From Bacteroidota bacterium (GTDB lineage: Bacteria; Bacteroidota; Ignavibacteria; UBA10030; UBA8401): 64,000 bases of DNA. The DNA is taken from assembly GCA_041658205.1 (NCBI GenBank), contig JBBAAO010000001.1:744001-808000 (forward strand), written 5' to 3'. A model generated the notes under the pieces. It searched no databases. It saw only the letters and a program-made list of their open reading frames with translations, and was not told the origin of the DNA. Positions 43,614-52,502 of this stretch are shown here, in pieces. How positions within the stretch are numbered: position 1 is the first letter of the stretch; every line of letters starts with the position of its first letter. A program made the translations under genes and the position numbers.

Positions 43614-43952
43614 ATGAAGTTTTATCGAAAAATAAAAAAACAGGTCAGTGCGGAGAATATTGCCGAAACCGTAAAAGAGAACAAGCGTGCAACCGCTATT
43701 GTAGCAGCCGCATTTTTGCTCTTTCTGTATGTCCTGTTTAATAGCAATGGTGTTGTTGCCAGAATACGCCTTGAGATGAAGAAAACAGAGGCATTGGAAA
43801 AGATTCACTCTGCTGAGGAAGAGCAGAAAAAATTGAAAGATCAATCCAAAGCACTGGATGGTGATCCGAAAGCTGTTGAAAAGGTTGCAAGGGAAAAATA
43901 CGGCATGGTGCGTGAAAATGAAAAAGTGTATAAAGTTGCGCCGAAGAAATAA
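43614..43952 (+). CDS. FtsB/DivIC-family septum formation initiator
   Basis: From ATG 43614 the protein has 112 residues: a basic cytoplasmic N-terminus, one membrane helix (about 27-44, AAAFLLFLYVLFNSNGVV), a coiled coil (about 50-85, MKKTEALEKIHSAEEEQKKLKDQ) and the family end VEKVAREKYGMVRENEKVYKV. It works with FtsL/FtsQ in the division complex. The upstream TTG 43590 would add an unlikely eight residues. It is divergently placed from the methyltransferase gene. Confidence 0.9.
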   Translation: MKFYRKIKKQVSAENIAETVKENKRATAIVAAAFLLFLYVLFNSNGVVARIRLEMKKTEALEKIHSAEEEQKKLKDQSKALDGDPKAVEKVAREKYGMVRENEKVYKVAPKK

Positions 43953-43955
43953 ACT

Positions 43956-44027
43956 TCAATTTTCAAGATTTCAAGTTCAAAGTTCCAGAATTGGAATTTT
44001 GAACGGTCTCTAATCTTGCAATTTTGA
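43956..44027. repeat. Long imperfect hairpin, gene-less analogue of the four-helix cassettes
   Basis: GTTCAAAGTTCCA (43975-43987) pairs with TGGAATTTTGAAC (43992-44004) around a GAAT loop: 13 pairs with one G-U. The arms continue outward with TCAATTTTCAAGATT (43956-43970) against AATCTTGCAATTTTGA (44012-44027), where CAAGATT/AATCTTG match exactly. It has no T-run, so it is not a standard terminator. The composition is like the arms flanking the two four-helix genes. Confidence 0.65.
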
Positions 44028-44060
44028 CAATCCTGATAATTTTGTAATTACAATATTGAA

Positions 44061-45359
44061 TTGAACATTTTGTCATCCTTCGAAAAAAACATTCCCCTCG
44101 CCGAACGCGTTCGTCCGCAAACGCTGGATCAGTTTGTTGGTCAATCGCACTTGCTTGGAGAAAACAAACCGCTTCGTCAAATGGTGGAGAAGGATGAACT
44201 CCGGTCGTTCATTTTGTGGGGCCCCCCTGGTGTAGGGAAGACGACTCTTGCACGCATAATTGCACATCAAACGAAATCGGAATTTTTTGCACTCAATGCT
44301 GTATCATCCGGTGTGAAAGATGTGCGAGAAGTGATTGCACAAGCGGAAGAATATCAGAAATCGTTCCGGAAGACGATATTATTTATTGATGAGATTCACC
44401 GTTTTAATAAAGCGCAACAGGATGCGTTACTGCATTCCGTAGAAAAAGGAACGATTACACTTATTGGAGCAACCACTGAAAATCCATCATTCGAAGTGAT
44501 CTCGCCACTGCTTTCCCGCATGCGGGTATTTGTGTTAAATCCGTTGGGACAATCCGAATTGGAGACGATCCTTTCGCAGGCATTGGATCAGGATGAAATT
44601 ATCACGAAAAAAAGTGTTGCTATAGAGGATAAAGAATATTTCTTTTTACTCTCCGGAGGTGATGCACGAAAATTATTGAACGGACTCGAAATTGCTTTTC
44701 AAATTTCCAATGCAGATTCGAACGGTGTTCATACACTTTCAAGAGAAATATTGGAGGAATCATTCCAGCGAAAATATTCGTTGTATGATAAGAAGGGAGA
44801 GCAGCATTACGATATCATTTCAGCGTTTATAAAAAGTATGCGCGGAAGCGATCCCGACGCTGCAGTCTATTGGTTGGCGCGAATGTTGGAAGGGGGCGAA
44901 GACCCAAAGTTTATCGCACGACGGATGATTATTCTTGCATCGGAAGATATTGGAAATGCTGACCCCGTTGCGTTGATGCTGGCGGTCGATTCGTTTACTG
45001 CAGTTGATTATGTCGGCATGCCGGAAGCGCGAATTATCCTTTCCAATGTTGCAACATATCTGGCTAGCGCACCGAAAAGTAACGCTTCCTACATTGCTAT
45101 CGATCAGGCGATGAGCGATGTGCGACGACTGCCGAATCTTCCCGTTCCGTTACATCTTCGTAATGCACCCACGAAGCTGATGAAGGAATTGAACTATGGA
45201 AAAGAATATAAATACGCACACGATTTTGACAATAATTTTATCGAACAGCAAAATTTACCGGACCAATTAAAAAACAAACAATATTACACCCCAACTGAAA
45301 ATGGCAGAGAAAAACAAATTAAAGAGCGGTTGGAGTTTTTATGGAAAAGGAAGAAGTAA
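44061..45359 (+). CDS. rarA: Replication-associated recombination protein RarA (MgsA)
   Basis: AAA+ ATPase of the clamp-loader superfamily that acts at stalled replication forks. The 432 residues show LAERVRPQTLDQFVGQSHLLG, Walker A GPPGVGKT (54-61), Walker B LFIDEIHRFNKAQQDALLHSVE, sensor-1 GATTENPSFEV, the SRMRVF arginine-finger region and the C-terminal MgsA domain (DPDAAVYWLARMLEGGEDPKFIARRM). The start is TTG 44061 or TTG 44070; both lie just before the conserved region. It lies downstream of the hairpin repeat. Confidence 0.96.
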   Translation: MNILSSFEKNIPLAERVRPQTLDQFVGQSHLLGENKPLRQMVEKDELRSFILWGPPGVGKTTLARIIAHQTKSEFFALNAVSSGVKDVREVIAQAEEYQKSFRKTILFIDEIHRFNKAQQDALLHSVEKGTITLIGATTENPSFEVISPLLSRMRVFVLNPLGQSELETILSQALDQDEIITKKSVAIEDKEYFFLLSGGDARKLLNGLEIAFQISNADSNGVHTLSREILEESFQRKYSLYDKKGEQHYDIISAFIKSMRGSDPDAAVYWLARMLEGGEDPKFIARRMIILASEDIGNADPVALMLAVDSFTAVDYVGMPEARIILSNVATYLASAPKSNASYIAIDQAMSDVRRLPNLPVPLHLRNAPTKLMKELNYGKEYKYAHDFDNNFIEQQNLPDQLKNKQYYTPTENGREKQIKERLEFLWKRKK

Positions 45360-45360
45360 T

Positions 45361-46125
45361 ATGATCGAAGCACAAGTAATGATTGAACGACTCAAACAAC
45401 AATGCACCATTGTTGTCTTTGGGGATTCTATTTCCCGTGGAGTGATTTATGACGAGGAAAAACAACGGCACTCGTTGTTATTGGAAAATTTTTCCAATCT
45501 CGTTCGTGAACATTTGAAAGGCGTTGTCTTTAACGCAGCGAAATTCGGCAATACCATTGTCGAAGGTCTGCAGCGCCTGCAAAGTGATGTGCTCAAGAAA
45601 AAACCGGATATTGTTTTAATTGAATTTGGTGGAAATGATTGTGATTTTCACTGGGATGAGATTGCTGAAAATCCGTCTGGTGAGTTTCATCCCAAGACCG
45701 AGTGTATGACATTCTATGAATTGTTGAGCGGACTCGTAGAAAATTTGAAGACAATGGATATTGTTCCGGTTCTTGTTTCACTTCCGCCATTAGATGCTGA
45801 AAAATACTTTGAATGGATCAGCAAAAGCAGTGACAAGGCAAAAGAAAATATTTTGAAGTATATCGGTAACGTTTCCAAGATTTATTCCTGGCACGAGCGA
45901 TATAATGCTGCCATCCTTCGCGTAGCGGAAGAAACAAAAACCCGGCTCATCGATATTCGTTCATCGTTTCTTGAGTCAGAAGATTACACAAAACTGATTT
46001 GTTTGGACGGTATGCATCCCAACAAAGAAGGTCATAAAGTGATCGCTGAAAAGATTTTGCACTATATTCAATCAAATTATAATTTCCTCCTTAACCATCA
46101 ACCGCAGATATCTGCATTAAAATAG
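45361..46125 (+). CDS. SGNH/GDSL-type hydrolase
   Basis: From ATG 45361 (one base after the rarA stop) the protein has 254 residues. The four SGNH blocks are visible: Ser23 in VVFGDSISRG, Gly in the KFGNTIVEG region, Asn in FGGNDCDFHW, and Asp-x-x-His in CLDGMHPNKEGHKVI. There is no signal peptide, so it is probably a cytoplasmic esterase, lipase or acyl-thioesterase-like enzyme. It is translationally linked to rarA and lies seven bases before the ROK kinase. The substrate is unknown. Confidence 0.9.
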   Translation: MIEAQVMIERLKQQCTIVVFGDSISRGVIYDEEKQRHSLLLENFSNLVREHLKGVVFNAAKFGNTIVEGLQRLQSDVLKKKPDIVLIEFGGNDCDFHWDEIAENPSGEFHPKTECMTFYELLSGLVENLKTMDIVPVLVSLPPLDAEKYFEWISKSSDKAKENILKYIGNVSKIYSWHERYNAAILRVAEETKTRLIDIRSSFLESEDYTKLICLDGMHPNKEGHKVIAEKILHYIQSNYNFLLNHQPQISALK

Positions 46126-46132
46126 AGAGCAT

Positions 46133-47083
46133 ATGGCACAACAACTTGCAATTGGTGTTGACCTTGGCGGCACCACCGTAAAGACCGGTCTTATTGACAG
46201 TGATGGAAAAATTCTCGCACAATCAAAATTGCCGACACTTGCAGAAGAAAATCCTCAAGCAGTCATCGGACAAATTGTTAAAACAATTCAGGAAGTTCTT
46301 CCCCATGCGAAAGGAAAAACGGTTGCAGGAATTGGTATCGGTGCTCCGGGACTCATCCAAAATCCGGGCGGGATTGTAAAGAGTCCGCCGAATATGCACA
46401 ATTGGGATGTTGTTCCCCTTGCAGAGGAGATTTCGAAAGTGTTCAACATGCGAGTTGAAGTCGATAATGATGCGAATGTTGCTGCAGTTGCTGAAGCGAG
46501 GTTTGGTGCGGGAAAAGAGTATCCGAATTTTCTTTTCATTATTTGGGGAACAGGTGTTGGTGGCGGCATTATTATGAATAATCAAATTTACCGCGGAATA
46601 AGTGGCGGCGCCGGTGAAGTGGGGCATATCTCTATCAATTATGATGGACTTATGTGTAATTGCGGAACAAAAGGTTGTGTGGAAGCGTATGTTGGGCAAA
46701 AGTATTTATCCAAACGGACTATTGAAAAATTGAAATCAAATCCCTCATCAAAAATCCTCGAATTAGTCGGCGGAGATGTCGAGAAAATCTCACCCATGTA
46801 CATTTCCAAAGCGGCCGAAGCAGGTGATGCTCTTGCCAACGAGATTCTGGTAGAAGCGGGAACATTGCTTGGTGTCATGATCGGCGGAGTGATGAACACG
46901 CTTGATTTCCGTGTGACGGTTATCGGCGGCGGAGTTTCGGCTGTAGGTGATTTTGTCTATTCGGCAATTCATCAGTCAGTATTGAAAAATGTTCAGAAAC
47001 CGCTCCGTGACGGAATTAAGATTGTCCGTGCCCAACTTGGAAACGATGCCGGCATTTTTGGCGCAGCAGGAATGGTTCTCTAA
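46133..47083 (+). CDS. ROK-family sugar kinase (probable glucokinase)
   Basis: Phosphorylates a hexose, most likely glucose, with ATP. The 316 residues start with IGVDLGGTTVKTGLID (ATP phosphate loop), continue with VDNDANVAAVAEARFGAG (catalytic Asp), GTGVGGGIIMN, then the ROK zinc motif beginning HISINYDG and CNCGTKGCVEAYVG. Gene order (rarA, SGNH hydrolase, kinase) suggests an operon. Glucokinase is the commonest function for stand-alone ROK kinases of this length, but other sugars are possible. Confidence 0.92.
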   Translation: MAQQLAIGVDLGGTTVKTGLIDSDGKILAQSKLPTLAEENPQAVIGQIVKTIQEVLPHAKGKTVAGIGIGAPGLIQNPGGIVKSPPNMHNWDVVPLAEEISKVFNMRVEVDNDANVAAVAEARFGAGKEYPNFLFIIWGTGVGGGIIMNNQIYRGISGGAGEVGHISINYDGLMCNCGTKGCVEAYVGQKYLSKRTIEKLKSNPSSKILELVGGDVEKISPMYISKAAEAGDALANEILVEAGTLLGVMIGGVMNTLDFRVTVIGGGVSAVGDFVYSAIHQSVLKNVQKPLRDGIKIVRAQLGNDAGIFGAAGMVL

Positions 47084-47114
47084 AAAAATATTTTTAGACG
47101 ACAAAAATTATAAG

Positions 47115-47203
47115 ATTGCAAAATTATTTGATGGGACAATTTATCAGTCGGGCAAAATGGAAATATCATTTAAACAATTTTGCAATGTTGATAATTTTGC
47201 AAT
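47115..47203. repeat. 13-bp perfect inverted repeat spanning the lptD start
   Basis: ATTGCAAAATTAT (47115-47127) and ATAATTTTGCAAT (47191-47203) are perfectly complementary and straddle the likely lptD start codon. The same TTTTGCAA word also occurs at 47178-47185. It may form an mRNA stem that hides the start, or be another AT-rich arm pair like those at 43956 and 49745. Confidence 0.6.
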
Positions 47204-49728
47204 TCGTTATCGTTTCAACTGTACTCTCCCAGAGTAAAGATACTCTTTCAATTGCAACTGATACGACTTCTGCAGTAATCGATACTCTCAAAAAAACTTC
47301 CGGTGGAATTGATTCTGTTGTTTCCTACACGGCAGAAGATTCCATTGTCTTCACCTTTGATAATAAACAGATGAAGATCTTTGGAAATGGAGATGTCCGT
47401 TTTCGAGATCTCAATCTCAAATCTGAACGCATCAACGTCAACTGGAATACGAATGAACTGGAATCGTTCGGTGTGCTGGATTCGGCAAAGGCTCAAACGA
47501 CCGATTCGCTCAAGGAACGATACACCGGTACTCCGGTGATGGTGGAAGGCGCGGATAAATATGAAGGATGGAAGATCTCTTACAATTTTAAATCCCAAAA
47601 GGGAAGAGTAACACTGGGTGAAACGAAGGAAGATCAAGGGTATTATCAAGGTCAGCAGATCAAAAAAATGGATAGGGATATGCTCTTCATTTCCAACGGC
47701 TATTATTCAACATGTGAATATGGTCACCCGCACTTCTATTTTTTTAGTCCGGAAATGCGCGTCACAGTTCGGGATAAAATTGTTGCTCGACCCATCTATT
47801 TATATATCGCCGATGTTCCGATCTTTGCGCTTCCATTCGGTGTCTTCCCAAGCCAGGGAGGAAGACGATCCGGTATAATTGCTCCTGCGTTTGTGGACAA
47901 AGGGTCACGCGGGACAGGACTTGAACATTTCGGATATTACTTCGCGATGAATGATTACATGGATGCGGCTGTTGTTGGAGATTGGCTCACCAGCGGTACG
48001 TGGCGTGTCAGCCCGACTCTTCAATATGTGAAGCGGTATGATTTTTCCGGAAGATTCTCCGGATATTATCAGCATACAATAGAGAATGAGCCGCGCGATA
48101 ACGAATATTTGGATCGTGCCGATTATTACGCGAATCTTATCCATAATCAATCGTTCAATCCAACAACACAAATGAGCGTTAATTTTTCGTTTGCCAGCTC
48201 TGAAAATTTCAAACGGGCTCTCACGAGGAATGAATATCTCAATCAAGAGATTATCTCTAATGCCACGCTCAGTAAAAGCTGGGAAGGAACGAACAACAGC
48301 ATGAGCGTGAATATTAATCGCCGTCAGGATCTTATTACCGGCTCCATAACGAATACACTTCCTTCTCTTTCGTTCAATCATTCTCAATCATACCCTTTGC
48401 GATTTGGAAGAAATAAAAATTCCCCACAGACAGATTATGCATGGTACGAAATGATCGGTATGAGCTACGGCGGAAATTATCAACGAGTCGACAATAAAAC
48501 TCGTTCTGTCGATACGCTGCCGTTCAATCTCTATAATAGACAAGGGGCGGCGCATAATCTTTCATTCAACGCATCCCCGAAAGCTGGGTATTTTACTATT
48601 ACTCCCTATTTCAGCTACAATGAAAAATGGTATGATAAAAGTTTAGCAATTGTCGGATACGACACATTGGGTAACATCATCACTGCGGACAAAAATGGAT
48701 TTGAAGCTGTCCGAACATTTAGCATGGGCGTTGGTGCATCCACAAAATTGTATGGAATTCTGCAGCCCCCAATTCCCGGTGTAGCCGGGCTCCGGCACAC
48801 TGTGCTTCCATCAATCAGCTACAACTATCAGCCCGATTTTTCGGAAAAAAAGTACGGCTATTTTACAGAATATGTAGACATACTGGGACGAAACCAAAAA
48901 TTTAATCGTTTTCAACAGGAAATATTTGGCGGGTCATCAATCGGGGAACAACAAGCGGTGAGTGTTTCGGTCGGCAATATTTTTGAAATGAAAACAACTG
49001 CCAGCGATACAATTCAGAAGGAGCAAAAATTCCAATTGATGAATATCAATCTCGGAACAAGCTATAACTTTGCGGCAGATAGTTTTAGCCTTGCCGATCT
49101 TTCCGTGAGTTATCGAACGGATATCGGTCAATATCTGGGAATCAGCGGCAGCAGCACGTATCGTTTTTATCAGTTTGATAAATCAATCAACTCCCGTGTC
49201 AATAAGTATTTGATCGATCAAGGGAAAGGTATTGCTGAGCTCACCAATTTTTCCATTAGTCTTTCCACATCCTTACGGGGAGAAAAAAAACAAGCGCAAA
49301 CCCAGCAGGAAATTAGTGACAGTTCCCGGGTTGCAGATAATGAAAAAAATCAAGGAGCGAGCGGATATAAAGGGATCTATGACAATGCGGAACCCGATTT
49401 CAGCATCCCGTGGAGTTTGTCCTTGAATTTCAATTTCGCTCAAAATCAGGAAAATCCAAGTCGCAAAACAAAATCTGCTAATATCAGCGGAAACTTAGAC
49501 TTCAATTTGACGGAGAATTGGAAATTTACCGCGTCGTCAAGTTACGATCTCGTTTCCAAACAATTCGCCGCGCCACAAATCAATATCTCCCGCGATCTTC
49601 ACTGCTGGCTGATGAACTTTTCATGGAGCCCCATTGGTCCATATTCCGGATACCGTTTCGAGATAAAAGTAAAAGCCCCGCAGCTGCAGGATATTAAAGT
49701 GACGAAGCAGAATAACGACAGGTTATAA
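47131..49728 (+). CDS. lptD: LPS-assembly outer-membrane protein LptD-like
   Basis: Inserts lipopolysaccharide into the outer leaflet. An N-terminal signal or anchor segment (hydrophobic MLIILQFVIVSTVLS) leads to an OstA/LptA-like beta-jellyroll (about 60-190, with NKQMKIFGNGDVRFRDLNLKSERINV and SYNFKSQKGRVTLGETKEDQGYYQGQ). The conserved barrel start is VADVPIFALPFGVFPSQGGRRSGIIAPAF-like (IYLYIADVPIFALPFGVFP), then a long beta-rich barrel to the C-terminus. The start is uncertain: ATG 47131 keeps a basic n-region before the hydrophobic stretch, while ATG 47185 would begin at it. An inverted repeat covers both. Confidence 0.88.
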   Translation: MGQFISRAKWKYHLNNFAMLIILQFVIVSTVLSQSKDTLSIATDTTSAVIDTLKKTSGGIDSVVSYTAEDSIVFTFDNKQMKIFGNGDVRFRDLNLKSERINVNWNTNELESFGVLDSAKAQTTDSLKERYTGTPVMVEGADKYEGWKISYNFKSQKGRVTLGETKEDQGYYQGQQIKKMDRDMLFISNGYYSTCEYGHPHFYFFSPEMRVTVRDKIVARPIYLYIADVPIFALPFGVFPSQGGRRSGIIAPAFVDKGSRGTGLEHFGYYFAMNDYMDAAVVGDWLTSGTWRVSPTLQYVKRYDFSGRFSGYYQHTIENEPRDNEYLDRADYYANLIHNQSFNPTTQMSVNFSFASSENFKRALTRNEYLNQEIISNATLSKSWEGTNNSMSVNINRRQDLITGSITNTLPSLSFNHSQSYPLRFGRNKNSPQTDYAWYEMIGMSYGGNYQRVDNKTRSVDTLPFNLYNRQGAAHNLSFNASPKAGYFTITPYFSYNEKWYDKSLAIVGYDTLGNIITADKNGFEAVRTFSMGVGASTKLYGILQPPIPGVAGLRHTVLPSISYNYQPDFSEKKYGYFTEYVDILGRNQKFNRFQQEIFGGSSIGEQQAVSVSVGNIFEMKTTASDTIQKEQKFQLMNINLGTSYNFAADSFSLADLSVSYRTDIGQYLGISGSSTYRFYQFDKSINSRVNKYLIDQGKGIAELTNFSISLSTSLRGEKKQAQTQQEISDSSRVADNEKNQGASGYKGIYDNAEPDFSIPWSLSLNFNFAQNQENPSRKTKSANISGNLDFNLTENWKFTASSSYDLVSKQFAAPQINISRDLHCWLMNFSWSPIGPYSGYRFEIKVKAPQLQDIKVTKQNNDRL

Positions 49729-49744
49729 ATCACTGAAAAAGCTA

Positions 49745-49780
49745 AAAAGTTAAAAGTTTGAAGGTTTAAAAGTTTTAAGC
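49745..49780 (+). repeat. Left complementary arm of four-helix-bundle cassette 2
   Basis: AT-rich 8-9 bp degenerate units (AAAAAGTT, AAAAGTTTG, AAGGTTTA, AAAAGTTTT). This arm pairs with 50183-50219 at about 28 positions if two single-base bulges are allowed. It begins 17 bases after the lptD stop. Confidence 0.68.
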
Positions 49781-49816
49781 GGAAAGATTTTTCAAATTTC
49801 AAATCAAGGTTGTGAT

Positions 49817-50188
49817 ATGACGATTAAACGTTTTGAAGATATTGAAGCATGGAAACATGCAAGAATTCTAACCACTTCAGTATATACATTTTGTGCAAGT
49901 GGTAATGCGTCAAAAGATTTTGGCTTTAGAGATCAAATTCAAAGAGCAGCAATTTCTGTTATGTCCAATATTGCGGAAGGATTTGAACGGAATAACAATA
50001 AAGAGTTTATAAGGTCCCTTTTATATTCAAAAGGCTCGTGTGGTGAAGTGCGAAACCTTCTGATTGTTGCAAACGATCTTAAGTATATCGATGACAATCA
50101 ATTTGACAAACTTTTTGAACTTGCTAGTACTGTTTCTTCTCAAATTGCAAATTTTATAAAGTACCTGCGAAAATCGAAGAGAGTTTAA
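49817..50188 (+). CDS. Four-helix-bundle protein (S23/IVP family), copy 2
   Basis: A 123-residue relative of the protein at 14739, of the intervening-sequence protein family. It begins with the family signature IKRFEDIEAWKHARIL and has FGFRDQIQRAAISVMSNIAEGFERNNNKEFIRSLLYSKGSCGEVRNLL, split over helices 2 and 3, and a final amphipathic helix (FDKLFELASTVSSQIANFIKYLRKSK). Compared with copy 1 it is a different subtype ('IaeGFeR' rather than 'VAANYRA'), so the two are unlikely to be recent duplicates. It is flanked by complementary repeat arms and inserted between lptD and the DUF255 gene. Confidence 0.92.
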   Translation: MTIKRFEDIEAWKHARILTTSVYTFCASGNASKDFGFRDQIQRAAISVMSNIAEGFERNNNKEFIRSLLYSKGSCGEVRNLLIVANDLKYIDDNQFDKLFELASTVSSQIANFIKYLRKSKRV

Positions 50189-50219
50189 CATTCTAAACAT
50201 TCTAACATTCTTAACTTTT
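50183..50219 (+). repeat. Right complementary arm of four-helix-bundle cassette 2
   Basis: Repeated (A)ACATTCTA units overlapping the four-helix gene's stop codon and ending one base before the DUF255 start codon (ATG 50221). The reverse complement aligns with 49745-49780. Confidence 0.68.
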
Positions 50220-50220
50220 A

Positions 50221-52320
50221 ATGTCCAATAAACTAATTTTAGAAAAATCCCCCTATCTTTTGCAACACGCCCACAATCCCGTCAATTGGTATGCTTGGAG
50301 TGATGAAGCATTTGCCGCGGCAAAAAAAGAAAACAAACCGATTTTTCTTTCCATAGGATATTCTACCTGTCATTGGTGCCATGTGATGGAGAGGGAATCG
50401 TTTGAAAATGAATTGATTGCTGCGGTGATGAATAAATATTTCATCAACATCAAGGTCGACAGAGAAGAACGACCCGATGTCGATAAAGTATATATGACCG
50501 CTGTTCAAACAATGATGGGACAAGGTGGTTGGCCTCTTTCTGTTTTTCTGACACCCGATCTGAAGCCATTCTATGGCGGTACATATTTTCCTCCAATAGA
50601 TGGTCATGGCCGTCCGGGATTTCCCACATTATTAGAGCGAATAAACGATGTGTGGCAGAAAGAACGGGAGAACATCATCCATTCCGGCGACGAGTTAACA
50701 AAGCAATTGCAGCAACGGCACGCCGTTGACAGTCGTCATACGGATATTGATGAAACCATTCTCAAACGGACATATCATCAAATCGCTGCCGGCTACGATC
50801 CGAAATTTTCTGGGTTTGGTAGCGGCACGAAGTTCCCTCGTCCTGTCATTTTCAATTTCCTCTTTCGATATTTTCACCGTACAAAAGATCACGAAGCGTT
50901 AAAAATGTCATTGACGACATTGATGGCAATAGCAAGCGGAGGAATGTATGATCATCTTGGCGGAGGATTCCATCGATATTCCGTCGATGCGCAATGGCGC
51001 ATTCCGCATTTCGAAAAGATGCTGTATGATCAGGCGCAGTTGATTAATTCCTATCTGGATGCGTATCAAATCACGCATGATGAGTTCTTTGCAACGGTTG
51101 CACGCGAGACATTGGATTATGTCCTTCGCGACATGACCGCTCCGGCCGGGGGATTTTATTCTGCCGAAGATGCCGACAGCGCTGATCCGGAAAAAAATGG
51201 AGAAAAGATCGAAGGGGCATTTTACGTCTGGAAAAAATCGGAGCTAGATGATGTATTGTCGCCGCAGGAAGCGAAAGTCTTTTCGCATTTTTATTCTATT
51301 GCTGAAAATGGAAATGCTCTTGCCGATCCGCATCAGGAATTTGTCAAGAAGAACATTCTCTTCAACCCGTTTACGATTGAACAAACAGCCGAACAACTTT
51401 TACTGCTGCCAGATGATGTGAAACAGTTATTGTCTTCAGCAAAGAAAAAACTGTTTGAGCATCGTAAGCATCGTCCTCATCCGCTCTGCGATGATAAGAT
51501 CATAACGTCTTGGAATGGGCTGATGATAGGTGCTTGCGCACGGTCATCTCGAATTTTGAAAAGTGATGCGTACTTGAGCGCTGCAATACAATCGGCGGAA
51601 TTCTGCTCTACAGCATTGTATGATCATGATAAAAAAGTGTTACACCGCCGCTATCGAGATGGAGAAGTAAAATTTGAAGCACATTTGGATGATTATGCTT
51701 TTTTGATATCGGGACTGCTCGATCTCTATCAGGCAACATTCAATCTCCGCTGGTTGAATTGGGCTGAAGAATTAATGGGGAAACTCATTACGTTGTTTTG
51801 GGATTCTGCTGAAGGGGGATTTTACGATACGTCCGGCAAAGACGCATCGATTCTTGTTCGGATGAAAGAGGCATATGATGGAGCTGAACCTACGGGAAAT
51901 TCGGTTGCGGCGATGGACCTGCTTCGATTATATCACTTGACCAACGATCAGCAATGGAAACAGTACACCGAAAAAACATTACGATATTTTTGTACACTCC
52001 ATGAGCAATCTCCTCAAATTATGCCGCAGCTGATGACTGTTGTGGAATTTTTTCTCGCCTCACCGGAACATCTGGTGATTGTTGCGGGAAAGATATCCGA
52101 AGCGTCGCATTTTCTGGATGAAGTTGACGGCAACTATCTTCCCTCCATGTCGATTGTCGTGCTGAGTGAAGAAAGTAGAGATCATTTTGTTTCCAAATTT
52201 TCTTTTATGAAAAAAATGGAACAAAAAGAGGGGAAAACGGCTGCGTATTTCTGTAAAAATTATACTTGTCAATTGCCAACGGTTCAACCTGCCGAACTTC
52301 GTCGTCAACTTACTTTCTAA
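50221..52320 (+). CDS. DUF255 thioredoxin-domain protein (YyaL/SPATA20 family)
   Basis: The 699-residue cytoplasmic protein begins with the family signature LILEKSPYLLQHAHNPVNWYAW, then a thioredoxin-like domain with C50-HWC53 (GYSTCHWCHVMERES), VDREERPDVDKVYM and GQGGWPLSVFLTPDLKPF. The rest (about 190-690) is an (alpha/alpha)6 barrel related to N-acylglucosamine 2-epimerases and glycoside hydrolases (GGGFHRYSVDAQWRIPHFEKMLYDQAQ). Redox or sugar-linked roles have been proposed for the family, but the function is not established. Its start codon follows directly on the right arm of the four-helix cassette. Confidence 0.93.
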   Translation: MSNKLILEKSPYLLQHAHNPVNWYAWSDEAFAAAKKENKPIFLSIGYSTCHWCHVMERESFENELIAAVMNKYFINIKVDREERPDVDKVYMTAVQTMMGQGGWPLSVFLTPDLKPFYGGTYFPPIDGHGRPGFPTLLERINDVWQKERENIIHSGDELTKQLQQRHAVDSRHTDIDETILKRTYHQIAAGYDPKFSGFGSGTKFPRPVIFNFLFRYFHRTKDHEALKMSLTTLMAIASGGMYDHLGGGFHRYSVDAQWRIPHFEKMLYDQAQLINSYLDAYQITHDEFFATVARETLDYVLRDMTAPAGGFYSAEDADSADPEKNGEKIEGAFYVWKKSELDDVLSPQEAKVFSHFYSIAENGNALADPHQEFVKKNILFNPFTIEQTAEQLLLLPDDVKQLLSSAKKKLFEHRKHRPHPLCDDKIITSWNGLMIGACARSSRILKSDAYLSAAIQSAEFCSTALYDHDKKVLHRRYRDGEVKFEAHLDDYAFLISGLLDLYQATFNLRWLNWAEELMGKLITLFWDSAEGGFYDTSGKDASILVRMKEAYDGAEPTGNSVAAMDLLRLYHLTNDQQWKQYTEKTLRYFCTLHEQSPQIMPQLMTVVEFFLASPEHLVIVAGKISEASHFLDEVDGNYLPSMSIVVLSEESRDHFVSKFSFMKKMEQKEGKTAAYFCKNYTCQLPTVQPAELRRQLTF

Positions 52321-52415
52321 GGTGAAAAGGTTTGCATAACATAAAATTGACAGACCCATGTCGGGAGATTCGGAAGTTGAATTCTCATGAAAATCTCGAA
52401 ATTTCTTATTGCAAC

Positions 52416-52445
52416 TTGACTTCTCTCTCTTTATCTTCATAATAC
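52416..52445 (+). promoter_or_regulatory. Possible promoter for the STAS gene
   Basis: TTGACT (52416-52421) and TAATAC (52440-52445) are separated by 18 bases in the 182-base gap before the STAS gene. A small stem ACGGT/ACCGT follows at about 52458-52473. Confidence 0.35.
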
Positions 52446-52502
52446 TATGTAATTGACAACGGTCATAGCACCGTGAATTTCTATACTGTGAGGGGCCCCC
52501 CA

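Noticed and set aside
47080..47097. CTAAAAA/TTTTTAG stem at the kinase stop as a terminator
   Set aside because: The stem has one G-C pair only and no following T-run; likely a chance AT palindrome.
47905..48387. 160-codon minus-strand frame inside lptD
   Set aside because: It is antisense to a clear outer-membrane barrel; no start signals and no family likeness.
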